From: Gallionellales bacterium GWA2_60_18
GTDB lineage: Bacteria > Pseudomonadota > Gammaproteobacteria > Burkholderiales > Gallionellaceae
Reading direction: 5' to 3'
NCBI GenBank assembly: GCA_001801105.1
Contig: MGWS01000026.1
Coordinates: 100,323 to 164,322, forward strand
Length of the DNA: 64,000 nt
Shown here: piece after piece, positions 10,389 through 23,245 of the stretch
Layout of the letters: each line of letters opens with the position of its first letter
Numbering within the stretch: position 1 is the stretch's first letter
Notes under the pieces: generated by a model
Databases searched by the model: none
What the model saw: only the letters and a program-made list of their open reading frames with translations
What the model was told of the DNA's origin: nothing
Position numbers and translations under genes: made by a program

Positions 10389-11270
10389 ATGAGCTGGTTC
10401 CAGAAACTGCTGCCCCCCAAGATTAAGCGCCGCGAAGGCGACGCCAAGAAGAACGTGCCGGAAGGGTTGTGGCACAAGTGCCCCAGCTGCCAGGCGGTGC
10501 TGTACCACTCCGACCTGGAGAAGAACCAGAGCGTCTGCCCGAAGTGCAGCCACCACCACCGCATCACCGCGCGCACCCGGCTCGACCTGCTGCTCGACGG
10601 CGAGGGGCGGTTCGAGATCGGCGCGGAAGTGCTGCCGATCGATACGCTCAAGTTCAAGGACAGCCGGAAGTATTCGGAGCGCCTCGTCGCAGCCAGGAAA
10701 GATACCGACGAGGAAGATGCGCTGGTCGTGATGCAGGGCAGCATCCATGCGGTTCCGGTGGTCGCTGCCGTTTTCGAGTTCAGCTTTATGGGCGGTTCGA
10801 TGGGCTCGGTGGTGGGCGAGCGTTTCGTGCGCGGCGTGCAGGTCGCGCTGGAACAGAAATGCCCGTTTATCTGCTTCGCCGCCAGCGGCGGTGCGCGCAT
10901 GCAGGAAGGGTTGCTGTCGCTGATGCAGATGGCCAAGACCAGCGCCGCGCTGACCCAGTTGAGCCAGGAAAAACTGCCGTTCATCTCGGTGCTGACCGAC
11001 CCGACCATGGGCGGCGTGTCCGCCAGCTTCGCCTTCCTCGGCGACGTGGTGCTCGCCGAGCCCGGCGCACTGATCGGCTTCGCCGGCGCGCGCGTGATCC
11101 AGCAGACCGTGCGCGAGACCCTGCCGGAAGGCTTCCAGCGCGCCGAGTTCCTGCTCGAACACGGCGCCATCGACAGGATCGTGGATCGGCGCGAGATGCG
11201 CGATCAACTGGCGACGCTGATTACGCTGCTGACCAAACAGTCGGCGGTGGCGGAGATCGAAGCCGCCTGA
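10389..11270 (+). CDS. accD: acetyl-CoA carboxylase carboxyltransferase subunit beta (AccD)
   Basis: A 293-residue subunit that, with AccA, moves the carboxyl group from biotin to acetyl-CoA, the first committed step of fatty-acid synthesis. Near the N-terminus is the zinc ribbon CPSC..CPKC. The crotonase-like fold shows [39 protein letters not shown] and [20 protein letters not shown]. The ATG at 10389 is preceded by AAGGAGA. accD downstream of trpA and upstream of folC, dedD, cvpA and purF is the order familiar from many proteobacteria. Confidence 0.97.
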   Translation: MSWFQKLLPPKIKRREGDAKKNVPEGLWHKCPSCQAVLYHSDLEKNQSVCPKCSHHHRITARTRLDLLLDGEGRFEIGAEVLPIDTLKFKDSRKYSERLVAARKDTDEEDALVVMQGSIHAVPVVAAVFEFSFMGGSMGSVVGERFVRGVQVALEQKCPFICFAASGGARMQEGLLSLMQMAKTSAALTQLSQEKLPFISVLTDPTMGGVSASFAFLGDVVLAEPGALIGFAGARVIQQTVRETLPEGFQRAEFLLEHGAIDRIVDRREMRDQLATLITLLTKQSAVAEIEAA

Positions 11271-11275
11271 CACCG

Positions 11276-11626
11276 ATGCTCTATTACGCACTCAAGGTCG
11301 GGATTTCCGCCATTGTTATCGTGGCGATAACGGAAGTCGCCAGACGCAGTAGCGGTTTTGCAGCTTTGATTGCCGCATTGCCGCTGACCTCATTGCTGGC
11401 ATTCGTATGGTTGTATGTCGAGGGGGCAGAACCTGCGCGTATCGCAGGACTGTCCAGCCAGATTTTCTGGCTGGTGCTGCCATCACTGGTTTTATTCCTG
11501 CTCTTGCCGCTGTTGATCAGGCAGGGCATGGGATTCTGGCTGAGCCTTGCACTCTCGATAGCGGCTACTGCTGGTTGTTACCTTGCGATGCTGCCGGTGT
11601 TGCGCAAGTTCGGGGTGCAGTTGTAA
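11276..11626 (+). CDS. DUF3147-like small membrane protein
   Basis: A 116-residue, very hydrophobic protein starting MLYYALKVGISAIVIVAITE. Four membrane segments can be picked out, including FAALIAALPLTSLLAFVWLYV, IFWLVLPSLVLFLLLPLLI and FWLSLALSIAATAGCYLAML. The pattern, including the RRSSGFAALIAALPLTS turn, resembles DUF3147 proteins of unknown function. It lies 5 bases after accD and 16 before folC, so it is probably in the same transcript. No function can be assigned. Confidence 0.8.
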   Translation: MLYYALKVGISAIVIVAITEVARRSSGFAALIAALPLTSLLAFVWLYVEGAEPARIAGLSSQIFWLVLPSLVLFLLLPLLIRQGMGFWLSLALSIAATAGCYLAMLPVLRKFGVQL

Positions 11627-11642
11627 GCATTGAATTTCCGGC

Positions 11643-12908
11643 ATGCCATCCAACTTGGCCGAATGGCTCTCCTACCTCGAATCCCTGCATCCCAAAACCA
11701 TCGCGCTCGGTCTCGAGCGCGTGGCGCAAGTCAAACAGCGGCTGAATCTTGATCCCGATTTTCCCGTCATCGTCGTCGGCGGTACCAACGGCAAGGGTTC
11801 GGTGTGCGCGCTGCTGGAAAGCATCCTGCACGCCGCCGGTTACAAGGTCGGCTGCTATACCTCGCCGCATCTGCTGCATTACAACGAGCGGGTGCGTATC
11901 GGCAAGCGGCAGGCGAGCGATGCGGAGTTGTGCGCCTCGTTCGAGCGGATCGAACAGGCACGCGGCGACATCCCGCTGACCTATTTCGAGTTTGGCACGC
12001 TGGCCGCGATGCAGTGTTTCATCGGGCATAAGGTGGATGTCGCCATCCTTGAAGTGGGGCTGGGCGGCAGGCTGGATGCGGTGAATGTATTCGACAACGA
12101 TTGCGCGGTAGTCACCAGCGTGGACATCGACCACACCGATTATCTGGGCGAGACGCGCGAGCAGATCGCGTTCGAGAAGGCCGGCATCTTCCGCTCCGGC
12201 AAGGTGGCGATCTGTGCCGACACTAATGTGCCGCAGGCGATCCGTGACCATGCGCAGCACATCGGCGCAGAGTTGTGGTGCTTAGCCGGCGAGTTCGGCT
12301 TCAAACAGCATCAAGGGCAGTGGGATTATTTTGGCAAGGTGGGTACACGCAACTCGCTACCCTATCCGGCGTTGCGCGGCGCGTTCCAGTTGTACAACGC
12401 CAGCGCGGTACTGGCGGCGCTGGATGCGCTCAAGGATAGATTGCCGGTGAGCATGGCAGCGGTGCGGCGCGGCCTGGTCGAGGTGCAGTTGGCCGGGCGC
12501 TTCCAGGTGGTGCCGGGGCGTCCGCAGTTGATCCTCGATGTGGCGCACAACCCGCATGCGGCGCGTTCGCTGGCGCAGAACCTTGCCGCGCTGCCGCCTG
12601 CAAAGACTTTTGCGGTGTTCGCCATGCTCAAGGACAAGGATATGGCGGGGGTGGCGCAGGCCCTCGATCCGCACATCGACAGCTGGCTGGTGGCGGGTCT
12701 CGCCATGCCGCGCGGTGCAGGCGCCGAAGAGCTGGCGCAGGTGCTGCGCAATACGGGGGTGCGCGGCGCCGTCATGGCCTTCGACAGCGTCGCCGCCGCG
12801 CTGCATCATGCCTGTGATGTGGCAGGCGAAAATGATAGAATCGCAGCCTTCGGATCGTTCCATACGGTGGCGGAGGCGATGGCAGCCAGAGGGCTGCGGA
12901 TTCCATAG
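11643..12908 (+). CDS. folC: bifunctional folylpolyglutamate/dihydrofolate synthase (FolC)
   Basis: A 421-residue Mur-ligase-like ATP enzyme that joins glutamate to dihydropteroate and extends folate glutamate tails. The P-loop VVGGTNGKGSVCALLESIL is at about residues 45-60. It also has TSPHLLHYNERVRIG, LEVGLGGRLDAVNVFDND, VDIDHTDYLGET.EQIAFEKAGI and the C-domain ILDVAHNPHAARSL. The length matches the family. A SPOR-domain gene follows after 49 bases; folC-dedD-cvpA-purF is a widely conserved order. Confidence 0.96.
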   Translation: MPSNLAEWLSYLESLHPKTIALGLERVAQVKQRLNLDPDFPVIVVGGTNGKGSVCALLESILHAAGYKVGCYTSPHLLHYNERVRIGKRQASDAELCASFERIEQARGDIPLTYFEFGTLAAMQCFIGHKVDVAILEVGLGGRLDAVNVFDNDCAVVTSVDIDHTDYLGETREQIAFEKAGIFRSGKVAICADTNVPQAIRDHAQHIGAELWCLAGEFGFKQHQGQWDYFGKVGTRNSLPYPALRGAFQLYNASAVLAALDALKDRLPVSMAAVRRGLVEVQLAGRFQVVPGRPQLILDVAHNPHAARSLAQNLAALPPAKTFAVFAMLKDKDMAGVAQALDPHIDSWLVAGLAMPRGAGAEELAQVLRNTGVRGAVMAFDSVAAALHHACDVAGENDRIAAFGSFHTVAEAMAARGLRIP

Positions 12909-12957
12909 CGGAATCTGCGCCGCGCGCCGCACCGTACCCAATCAAGGTCTCAATGCA

Positions 12958-13557
12958 ATGGCGAAACAGCAGACGGAAGAAGAACTGAACATCAAGCGCA
13001 AGGCGCGTCGCCGTCTGGTCGGCGCGATCGCGCTCACCCTGGCGGTGGTGGTGATCCTGCCCATGATGCTGGAGAGCGAACCGCGCCAGACTTCGCAGGA
13101 CATCGACCTGCGCATCCCCGCGCCCGATAAGGTCGGCGAATTCGTTCCTGGCGTGGTGGTCCCGGCCATGCCGGAAGCGCCCGAACCCGAGGCTCCGGTG
13201 GCGGTTGCACCGGATGCGGGCGCGGCTTCTGCCGTGGTGCCTGCCGCCGAGGTGAAGCCGGCCGCGCCGCCGGTCACCAGCGAGCCTGCCGCCAAGCCGC
13301 AGGAAGCGGCGAAGCAGGACAAGCCGGCGCTGGCGGAAGCCTTTATCGTGCAGGTCGGCGCCTATTCCAACGCCGATACCGCGAAGCAGGAACTGGCCAA
13401 GCTGAAGGAATGGGGTTTCCGCGCGGCCTATCTCGAAAAGGCGGGCGACAAGACGCGTGTGCGTGTGGGGCCGTATGCCGAACGCGAAAAGGCCGATAAG
13501 GTGCGCGGGATGCTGGAGAAGCATGGCTTGCATCCGGTCGTCATGGGTAGTCAATGA
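12958..13557 (+). CDS. SPOR-domain membrane protein (DedD-like)
   Basis: A 199-residue bitopic protein. A short charged cytoplasmic start (MAKQQTEEELNIKRKARRR) is followed by one membrane helix (LVGAIALTLAVVVILPMML). A Pro/Ala/Glu-rich periplasmic linker comes next, and then a C-terminal SPOR domain from about residue 125 (EAFIVQVGAYSNADTAKQEL to RVRVGPYAEREKADKVRGML). SPOR domains bind denuded glycan strands at the division septum. Its place between folC and cvpA matches dedD of E. coli. The stop overlaps the cvpA ATG. Confidence 0.9.
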   Translation: MAKQQTEEELNIKRKARRRLVGAIALTLAVVVILPMMLESEPRQTSQDIDLRIPAPDKVGEFVPGVVVPAMPEAPEPEAPVAVAPDAGAASAVVPAAEVKPAAPPVTSEPAAKPQEAAKQDKPALAEAFIVQVGAYSNADTAKQELAKLKEWGFRAAYLEKAGDKTRVRVGPYAEREKADKVRGMLEKHGLHPVVMGSQ

Positions 13558-14048
13558 CCGGATTCGATTTCGCCGTCATCGCGATCCTGCTGGGTTCGCT
13601 GTTGCTCGGATTGTGGCGCGGGCTGGTGTATGAGGTGCTGTCGCTGCTCGGCTGGCCGCTGGCCTTCGTGCTGAGCCGGATGTTTGCGGGCGATGTCGTG
13701 CCGCTGATGCCGGGAGCGCAGGAGGTGATGAGGATCACGCTGGCCTATGCCGCGGTCTTCGTCGCGGCGCTGGTCGTGTGGGGCGTGCTGGTGTGGTTCG
13801 CCTCGAAGCTGATCAAGGCGCTGGGGCTGGGCTGGCTGGATCGCGGGCTGGGTGGACTGTTCGGCGCGCTGCGCGGCTGTCTGGTGGTGCTCGCGCTGGT
13901 GTGGCTGGGCGGCATGACCGGATTGCCGGAACAGCCGTTCTGGCGCAACGCGCAGAGCAGCAGGGCGGCGGAGGGCGTCGCGCTGTGGAGCAAGGTGTGG
14001 TTGCCGGACAATATCGCGCAACGCATACATTACGGACTTCGTGGTTGA
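13554..14048 (+). CDS. cvpA: CvpA family membrane protein
   Basis: A 164-residue protein with four hydrophobic segments, starting MTGFDFAVIAILLGSLLLGLWRG. The conserved CvpA pattern DFAVIAILLGSLLLGLWRGLVYEVLSLLGW and the C-terminal GGLFGALRGCLVVLALVWL are present. CvpA is needed for colicin V production in E. coli; its general role is still unclear. It overlaps the SPOR gene (ATGA) and is 9 bases before purF, the classical cvpA-purF pairing. Confidence 0.93.
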   Translation: MTGFDFAVIAILLGSLLLGLWRGLVYEVLSLLGWPLAFVLSRMFAGDVVPLMPGAQEVMRITLAYAAVFVAALVVWGVLVWFASKLIKALGLGWLDRGLGGLFGALRGCLVVLALVWLGGMTGLPEQPFWRNAQSSRAAEGVALWSKVWLPDNIAQRIHYGLRG

Positions 14049-14057
14049 GGAAAAGAC

Positions 14058-15584
14058 ATGTGCGGCATTCTCGGTGTAGTTTCGCAGGTTCCGGCCAATC
14101 AGCTGCTGTATGACGGCCTGCAGGTGCTGCAGCATCGCGGCCAGGATGCGGCGGGCATCGCCACGCTGGATGGGCGCACCTTCCATCTGCACAAGGGCAA
14201 CGGGCTGGTGCGCGACGTGTTCCGCACGCGCAACATGCGTGCACTGCAGGGCAATGCGGGCATCGCGCACGTGCGCTACCCCACCGCCGGTTCTGCGGTG
14301 GACCATAACGAGGCGCAGCCGTTCTATGTGAATTCGCCGTTCGGCATCGTGCTCGGGCACAACGGCAACCTCACCAACACCAGGGAACTGCAGAAGCAGC
14401 TGTTCGCGGACGACCTGCGCCACGTCAACACCAACTCCGATTCGGAGGTGCTGCTCAACGTGTTGGCGCACGAGTTGCAGTTGCAGTCCAAGGGGATGCG
14501 CCTCGATTCGGCGACCATCTTTGCGGCGGTATCGGGCGTGCACCGGCGTTGCCGCGGCGCCTATGCGGTGGTGGCGATGATCGCCGGGTATGGCCTGCTG
14601 GCGTTCCGCGACAGCTATGGCATCCGTCCGCTGGTGGTGGGCGTGAACGAGACGGCGCAGGGCGCGGAGTATCTGGTCGCTTCCGAGAGCGTAGCGCTGG
14701 ATACGCTGGGCTTCCGCTTCCTGCGCGATATCGCGCCGGGCGAGGCGGTGTTCATCGATTTCGACGGCAATTTCCACAGCCGGCAATGTAGCGACCATGC
14801 GCGGCTGAATTCCTGCATCTTCGAATACGTCTATTTCGCGCGCCCCGATTCGATGATTGACGGCGTGTCGGTCTACGAGACGCGTCTGCACATGGGCGAA
14901 TATCTTGCCGACAAGATCGCGCGCGAATGGGCCGGCGTGAAGATCGACGTGGTGATCCCGATCCCGGATTCCAGCCGTCCCAGCGCATTGCAACTGGCCA
15001 ACCGGCTCGGCATCCCGTTCCGCGAGGGCTTCGTGAAGAACCGCTACATCGGCCGCACCTTCATCATGCCCGGACAGGCGATGCGCAAGAAATCGGTGCG
15101 CCAGAAGCTGAATGCCATCGGCGTCGAGTTCAAGGACAAGGATGTGCTGCTAGTGGACGATTCCATCGTGCGCGGCACCACCAGCCGCGAGATCGTGCAG
15201 ATGGCGCGCGAAGCCGGTGCGCGCAGGGTGTATTTCGCCTCCGCTGCGCCGCCGGTGCGCTTCCCCAACGTGTATGGCATCGACATGCCGAGCCGCGCGG
15301 AGCTGATCGCCACCGGGCGCACCGACGCCGAAATATGCTGCGAGATCGGTGCCGACGGTTTGATCTATCAGGACCTGGAAGACCTCAAGGCGGCGGTGCG
15401 CAAGGCCAACCCGGCCATCGTGGATTTTGATGCGTCATGCTTCGACGGCAAGTACATCACCGGCGACATCACCGAGGACTACCTGTACGCCGTCGAAGCG
15501 ATGCGCGGCGCGGGCCAGCCGGCCAGTCCGGCGGATGATGACCAGATGGAATTGAATCTGGCGATGAGCGTCACATCGATGTGA
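14058..15584 (+). CDS. purF: amidophosphoribosyltransferase (PurF)
   Basis: A 508-residue enzyme making phosphoribosylamine from PRPP and glutamine, the first step of purine synthesis. It starts MCGILGVV with the Ntn nucleophile at Cys2 and no propeptide, as in E. coli type. The glutaminase part shows [22 protein letters not shown] and [11 protein letters not shown]. The transferase part has the PRPP loop [18 protein letters not shown]. The Shine-Dalgarno TGAGGAAAAG precedes the ATG. metZ follows after a 51-base gap containing a small hairpin. Confidence 0.97.
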   Translation: MCGILGVVSQVPANQLLYDGLQVLQHRGQDAAGIATLDGRTFHLHKGNGLVRDVFRTRNMRALQGNAGIAHVRYPTAGSAVDHNEAQPFYVNSPFGIVLGHNGNLTNTRELQKQLFADDLRHVNTNSDSEVLLNVLAHELQLQSKGMRLDSATIFAAVSGVHRRCRGAYAVVAMIAGYGLLAFRDSYGIRPLVVGVNETAQGAEYLVASESVALDTLGFRFLRDIAPGEAVFIDFDGNFHSRQCSDHARLNSCIFEYVYFARPDSMIDGVSVYETRLHMGEYLADKIAREWAGVKIDVVIPIPDSSRPSALQLANRLGIPFREGFVKNRYIGRTFIMPGQAMRKKSVRQKLNAIGVEFKDKDVLLVDDSIVRGTTSREIVQMAREAGARRVYFASAAPPVRFPNVYGIDMPSRAELIATGRTDAEICCEIGADGLIYQDLEDLKAAVRKANPAIVDFDASCFDGKYITGDITEDYLYAVEAMRGAGQPASPADDDQMELNLAMSVTSM

Positions 15585-15598
15585 TTAAGAACAGGATT

Positions 15599-15615
15599 CC
15601 GGATCAAGGATCCGG
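15599..15615. repeat. short hairpin between purF and metZ
   Basis: CCGGATC (15599-15605) and GATCCGG (15609-15615) are exact reverse complements around AAG. Flanking GATTC/GGATTC repeats extend the imperfect symmetry. There is no T-tract. It is a minor palindromic repeat in the purF-metZ gap rather than a clear terminator. Confidence 0.5.
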
Positions 15616-15635
15616 GATTCGAGATTGAGGGCACT

Positions 15636-16808
15636 ATGAGCGATAAAGATTATCAGCCGGAAACGCTGGCTGTACGCGCCGGCAGCGTGCATAGCCAGTT
15701 CCACGAGCACAGCGAGGCGCTGTTCCTGACTTCCAGCTTCACCTTCGACAGCGCAGCACAGGCCGCTGCACGCTTCATCGGCGAAGAGCCGGGCAACATC
15801 TATTCGCGTTTCACCAACCCGACCGTCACCATGTTCGAGGAGCGACTCGCGGCGATGGAAGGCGCGGAACAATGCGTAGCCACCTCTTCGGGCATGTCGG
15901 CGATCCTGGCGTGCTGCATGGGGCTGCTGAAAGCGGGAGATCATATTGTCGCGTCGCAGAGTATCTTCGGTGCGAGCGTGAACCTGTTCAACAATGTGCT
16001 GAAAAAGTTCGGCGTGGAAACGACCTACGTCTCCGCCTCCGATGTCGCGGCATGGCAGGCGGCGCTGCGCCCGAATACGAGATTGTTCTTCCTCGAGACC
16101 CCGTCCAACCCGCTCACCGAGATCTCCGACATCGCCGCGCTCGCTGCGGTGGCCAAGGGTTGCGGCGCGGTGCTGGCGGTGGACAACTGTTTCTGCACAC
16201 CGATCTTGCAACGACCGCTGGAGCTGGGCGCGGACATCGTGATCCATTCGGCGACCAAGTACATCGACGGACAGGGGCGCGTGCTGGGCGGCGCGGTGCT
16301 GGGCAGCAAAAAATTGATGGAGCCGGTGTATGGATTTTTGCGTACTGCCGGACCGACCATGAGCGCGTTCAACGCCTGGGTGTTCCTGAAGGGGCTGGAG
16401 ACGCTGAAGATCCGCATGGAGGCGCACAGCGCCAGTGCGCTTGAGCTGGCGCACTGGCTGGAAGCGCAGCCCAGCGTGGCGCGCGTGTTCTATCCCGGTT
16501 TGCCGTCGCATCCGCAGCATGCACTGGCGATGAAACAACAGAAATCCGGCGGCGGCATCGTGTCGTTCGAGGTGAAGGGCGGCAAGGAAGCCGCATGGCG
16601 TGTGATCGACAGCACCAGGCTGCTTTCCATCACGGCCAACCTCGGCGATACCAAGACCACCATCACCCATCCGGCCAGCACCACCCATGGGCGCATCTCG
16701 CCGGAAGCGCGCGCGGCGGCGGGGATATCGGATGGGCTGATCCGCATCGGAGTGGGGCTGGAGGCGCTCTGCGATATACAGGCTGATCTGCGGGGATTGG
16801 GCGGCTGA
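15636..16808 (+). CDS. metZ: O-succinylhomoserine sulfhydrylase (MetZ)
   Basis: A 390-residue Cys/Met-metabolism PLP enzyme. In MetZ-type organisms it makes homocysteine directly from O-succinylhomoserine and sulfide. Landmarks are ETLAVRAGSVHSQFHEHSEA, IYSRFTNPTVTMFEERLAAMEG, the PLP-stacking TSSGMSAILACCMGLLKAGDH, VDNCFCTPILQRPLELGAD and the PLP lysine in HSATKYIDGQGRVLGG. The order behind purF is common in betaproteobacteria. Cystathionine gamma-synthase is the main alternative within the family; the genomic position favours MetZ. pncC overlaps its stop (TGATG). Confidence 0.92.
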   Translation: MSDKDYQPETLAVRAGSVHSQFHEHSEALFLTSSFTFDSAAQAAARFIGEEPGNIYSRFTNPTVTMFEERLAAMEGAEQCVATSSGMSAILACCMGLLKAGDHIVASQSIFGASVNLFNNVLKKFGVETTYVSASDVAAWQAALRPNTRLFFLETPSNPLTEISDIAALAAVAKGCGAVLAVDNCFCTPILQRPLELGADIVIHSATKYIDGQGRVLGGAVLGSKKLMEPVYGFLRTAGPTMSAFNAWVFLKGLETLKIRMEAHSASALELAHWLEAQPSVARVFYPGLPSHPQHALAMKQQKSGGGIVSFEVKGGKEAAWRVIDSTRLLSITANLGDTKTTITHPASTTHGRISPEARAAAGISDGLIRIGVGLEALCDIQADLRGLGG

Positions 16809-17299
16809 TGGATGTCCTGGCCGCACAAGTCGGCGGTTTGCTCAAGGCGCATGGCTTGATGCTGGCGACGGCGGAGTCCTGCACCGGCGGCGGGGTGGCG
16901 CAGGTCATCACCGGCGTTGCCGGCAGTTCGGCATGGTTCGAACGCGGCTTCGTCACCTATTCCAATCTGGCCAAGCAGGAGATGCTGGGCGTGAGCGAAG
17001 CGACGCTGGTACAGCATGGTGCGGTCTCCGAAGCAGCTGCACGCGAGATGGTGGCGGGCGCGTTACAGCACAGTGCCGCACAGGTGGCGCTGGCTGTCAG
17101 TGGTATCGCCGGTCCGGACGGCGGCACTGCGGACAAGCCGGTCGGTACAGTATGGTTCGCATGGGGTATCAGGAACGGAATGACGCTTGCGCGTCTGCAT
17201 CACCTGTCCGGCGACCGCGCCGAGATACGCGCACAGGCGGTGCATATCGCCTTGCAGGGCGTGGTGGATATACTGAAATACAGGACCGAGCAGGCATGA
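16808..17299 (+). CDS. pncC: nicotinamide-nucleotide amidohydrolase, CinA C-terminal type (PncC)
   Basis: A 163-residue stand-alone CinA C-terminal domain that hydrolyses nicotinamide mononucleotide to nicotinate mononucleotide in pyridine nucleotide salvage. It shows LMLATAESCTGGGVAQVITG, SAWFERGFVTYSNLAKQEMLGV, AVSEAAAREMV and ALAVSGIAGPDGGTADKPVGTVWFAW. The N-terminal molybdopterin-like domain of full CinA is absent, which is usual for PncC. It is just upstream of recA, a frequent pairing in proteobacteria. Confidence 0.95.
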   Translation: MDVLAAQVGGLLKAHGLMLATAESCTGGGVAQVITGVAGSSAWFERGFVTYSNLAKQEMLGVSEATLVQHGAVSEAAAREMVAGALQHSAAQVALAVSGIAGPDGGTADKPVGTVWFAWGIRNGMTLARLHHLSGDRAEIRAQAVHIALQGVVDILKYRTEQA

Positions 17300-17340
17300 G
17301 CCTGCCATAATCGAAACATCGTTCAAAGGGGAAAATCAAG

Positions 17341-18391
<1,051 letters not shown>

Positions 18392-18411
<20 letters not shown>

Positions 18412-18871
18412 GTTAAGCCTGCGCGCGCGCGCCTTGCAGTATCTGGCGCGCCGCGAATACAGCCGCGCCGAGTTGCGCGGCAAGCTGCTGCCGCATGTAC
18501 AGGCGCAAGATGAATCCGGACGGGAGCTGTCGCCCGACCTGGATGCGCTGCTGGATGATCTGACCGCGCGCGGCTGGTTGTCGGACGCGCGTGCCGCCAC
18601 ACAGCTGCTGCACGCGAAGCGCAGCCGCTACGGCACGCAACGCATCACGCATGAGTTGCGCCGGAAGGGCATTGCGGAAGAACTGATCAGTGCCGCGCTG
18701 CCTGCATTGAAGGACAGCGAGCTGGACGTTGCGCGCGATGTGTGGCAAAGAAAATTTGGTACATTGCCGCAGGATGCAAAGGAAAAAGCCCGGCAGATGC
18801 GCTTCCTGCAATCGCGCGGTTTTGCCATGGATGTGATTTTCAGGTTGTTGCGGCTGGCAGAAGAAAGTTAG
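18392..18871 (+). CDS. recX: regulatory protein RecX
   Basis: A 159-residue inhibitor of RecA filament growth. The family pattern is clear: [63 protein letters not shown] and a C-terminal [19 protein letters not shown]. The start is uncertain. GTG 18392 (VARKKPELS) gives a normal length and overlaps the end of recA by 20 bases; an in-frame ATG at 18338 would lie far inside recA. Position after recA confirms identity. alaS follows within about 25 bases. Confidence 0.93.
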
Positions 18872-18895
18872 CCGTTTTTTTTGGAATGTTCGATG

Positions 18896-21517
<2,622 letters not shown>

Positions 21518-21556
21518 TCCGGCTGTGTATCCATTACGTGATTTTTGGGAATAGCG

Positions 21557-22006
21557 ATGTCAGAGAATCAAACGCGGCATACGGTGCTGATGATCGAGGA
21601 CGATCCTGTGGGGGTCGATCTGGCGCGCAGCGCTGCTGCCGAGTGCGTAGACGATTTCGATATGGTCGTGCTCAGGGATGCCGATGAGGTGCTGGCCTGG
21701 CTGGACGCTAGCGTTGCGAGCAGTCATCCCATCCCGCGCGTCATCCTGATCGACCTGAAGCTTCCCAAGCTGGACGGGTTGGCGGTATTGCGCAAGCTGC
21801 GCATGCACGAGGTCACCCGCGACATACCGGTGCTGGGATTCTCCGCGGAATACACCCAAGGTGACATATTGATGAGCTACCGGGTCGGCGCCAACAGCTT
21901 TGTCGCAAAGCCGGCCGATCTGCAGCAGTTCATCGAGTTCTTCAACAAGCAGCTTCCCTACTGGTTGCAGCCGCGCCAGCGTAAGCTGGCTTTCTCGACC
22001 AGCTAA
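21557..22006 (+). CDS. single-domain response regulator (receiver only)
   Basis: A 149-residue CheY-like receiver with no output domain. The acidic pair is Asp15/Asp16 (VLMIEDDPVG), the phospho-acceptor is Asp66 (VILIDLKLPKLDG), the switch Ser is about residue 96 (VLGFSAEY) and the conserved Lys is 118 (SFVAKPAD). The ILIDLKLPKLDGLAVLRKLR pattern is like Rcp1-type regulators that partner with phytochrome or hybrid kinases; no kinase is adjacent, so it is an orphan. The start at 21557 has GGGA upstream; a start 12 bases earlier is possible. Confidence 0.9.
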   Translation: MSENQTRHTVLMIEDDPVGVDLARSAAAECVDDFDMVVLRDADEVLAWLDASVASSHPIPRVILIDLKLPKLDGLAVLRKLRMHEVTRDIPVLGFSAEYTQGDILMSYRVGANSFVAKPADLQQFIEFFNKQLPYWLQPRQRKLAFSTS

Positions 22007-22136
22007 ACATAGCGACAGAAATCTACTGCGCGGCTGAATGGCTGCGTTGCGCGGTGCTCGGAATCCTCATGCACTGCTTTCCTGCGCGCCGTGCGCCTTG
22101 CCATTCAGCCGCTCGCTACGATTTCTGTCGCTATGT
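22007..22136. repeat. 130-bp inverted-repeat element between the response regulator and waaF
   Basis: Terminal arms ACATAGCGACAGAAATC (22007-22023) and GATTTCTGTCGCTATGT (22120-22136) are exact reverse complements. An inner pair, CGGCTGAATGG (22031-22041) and CCATTCAGCCG (22101-22111), is also exact. The core contains GCTGCGTTGCGCGGTGCTCG, a motif typical of dispersed non-autonomous repeats. The right arm contains the last codons and the TAG stop of waaF (minus strand). Between convergent genes it may act as a two-way transcription end. Confidence 0.85.
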
Positions 22137-23147
22137 ATAACCATTCGGCAAGGCTTCCAGTTCATTCCACACGCGTTCCGGCGTGAGTCGCGTCATGCAT
22201 TTGAGATGGCCGGGCAGGCATTGGCGCTCGAAGCAGGGGCTGCATTCGATATCAGCCATGAGGACGCGCGCCCTGTCCGACAGCGGCGGCGTGAACTGCG
22301 GGCTGCTGGAGCCGAACAGCGCCAGCATGGGCCGATCCAGTGCCGCAGCGAGGTGCATCAGACCGGAATCGTTGCTCACCACCCATTGCGCGCACGACAA
22401 CAGGGCGATGGCCTCGGCGAGATCGGTGCGCCCGCACAGGTTGACGCTGTCGCCGGCAAGGCTGGCGATGGCGTCGCCGACTTCCTTGTCCTTGGGCGAA
22501 CCGAGCAGCCATACCGCATAACCTTTAGCTTCCAGCCGTTTGGCGAGTTCGGCATAGCTGGCGACCGGCCAGCGCTTGGCCGGGCCGTATTCGGCCCCCG
22601 GACAGAATGCCGCGACCGGTTTGTCCAGCGTCAGGCCGAGACGGTGCAGCGCGGCTTCGCGCTGTTCGGCGGAGACCGCCAGACGGGGATGGGGCAAGGG
22701 ACGCGGTATCTCGCCGTGCGGCGTTTCGGCCAGTTGCGCGAAGCGCTCCACCATCAGCGGCAGCCGCTGCTTGTCGAGCTTGCGCGCGTCGTTGAGCAGG
22801 CCATAACGCATCTCGCCGACAAAGCCGGTGCGTAGCGGGATGCCCGCAAAGAACGGCACCAGCGCGGACTTCCACGAATTGGGCAGCACGATGGCTTGTT
22901 CGTAATGCGCGGAACGCAGTCGCTTGCCGAGTTGGTAGCGCGCGCCGAGTTGCAGCGCGCCATGCGGGAAGGGGTTGATGACGATCTCGTTGACCTCGGG
23001 CATCTGGCGCAGCAGATGCTCCGTCCAAGGCGGCGCCAGCACGTCGATGCGGCAACCGGGGTGGCGTTGCACAAGCCGCATCAGCATCGGCTGCATCAGC
23101 ATGCAGTCGCCGACCCAGCTGGGCGCGATGATGAGGATACTTTGCAT
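22131..23147 (-). CDS. waaF: ADP-heptose:LPS heptosyltransferase II (WaaF)
   Basis: A 338-residue GT9 glycosyltransferase that adds the second heptose to the lipopolysaccharide inner core at the inner membrane. It opens MQSILIIAPSWVGDCMLMQP. Other landmarks are QAIVLPNSWKSALVPFFAGIP.RTGF, VAAFCPGAEYGPAKRWP, WLLGSPKDKEVGDAI, NLCGRTDLAEAIALLSCA and VSNDSGLMHLAAAL. WaaF rather than WaaC is favoured by PGAEYGPAKRWP and the C-terminal Cys cluster region (CSPCFERQCLPGHLKCM). ATG 23147 is preferred to the preceding in-frame TTG. The final codons lie in a repeat arm. Confidence 0.94.
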   Translation of the reverse strand: MQSILIIAPSWVGDCMLMQPMLMRLVQRHPGCRIDVLAPPWTEHLLRQMPEVNEIVINPFPHGALQLGARYQLGKRLRSAHYEQAIVLPNSWKSALVPFFAGIPLRTGFVGEMRYGLLNDARKLDKQRLPLMVERFAQLAETPHGEIPRPLPHPRLAVSAEQREAALHRLGLTLDKPVAAFCPGAEYGPAKRWPVASYAELAKRLEAKGYAVWLLGSPKDKEVGDAIASLAGDSVNLCGRTDLAEAIALLSCAQWVVSNDSGLMHLAAALDRPMLALFGSSSPQFTPPLSDRARVLMADIECSPCFERQCLPGHLKCMTRLTPERVWNELEALPNGYT

Positions 23148-23170
23148 CAATCTGCCAAATTCAAGGGCAT

Positions 23171-23240
23171 GTCATTTCGAGCGAAGCGAGAAATCTTGCA
23201 GAGATGTGGTTTCAAGATTCCTCACTTTGTTCGGAATGAC
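23171..23240. repeat. TCATTTCGAGCGAAGCGAG-type palindromic repeat
   Basis: The arms GTCATTTCGAGCGAAGCGAG (from 23171) and the region ending TTCGGAATGAC (23240) are imperfect reverse complements over about 28 bases (roughly 23 matches). The loop is short. This type of dispersed repeat is common between genes in many proteobacteria. It lies between the zinc-finger gene and waaF, both on the minus strand, and may separate their expression. Confidence 0.7.
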
Positions 23241-23245
23241 TGGGG

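Noticed and set aside
17220..17340. LexA (SOS) box upstream of recA
   Set aside because: No CTGT-N8-ACAG pattern; the nearest sequence, TACTGAAATACAG, has the wrong spacing.
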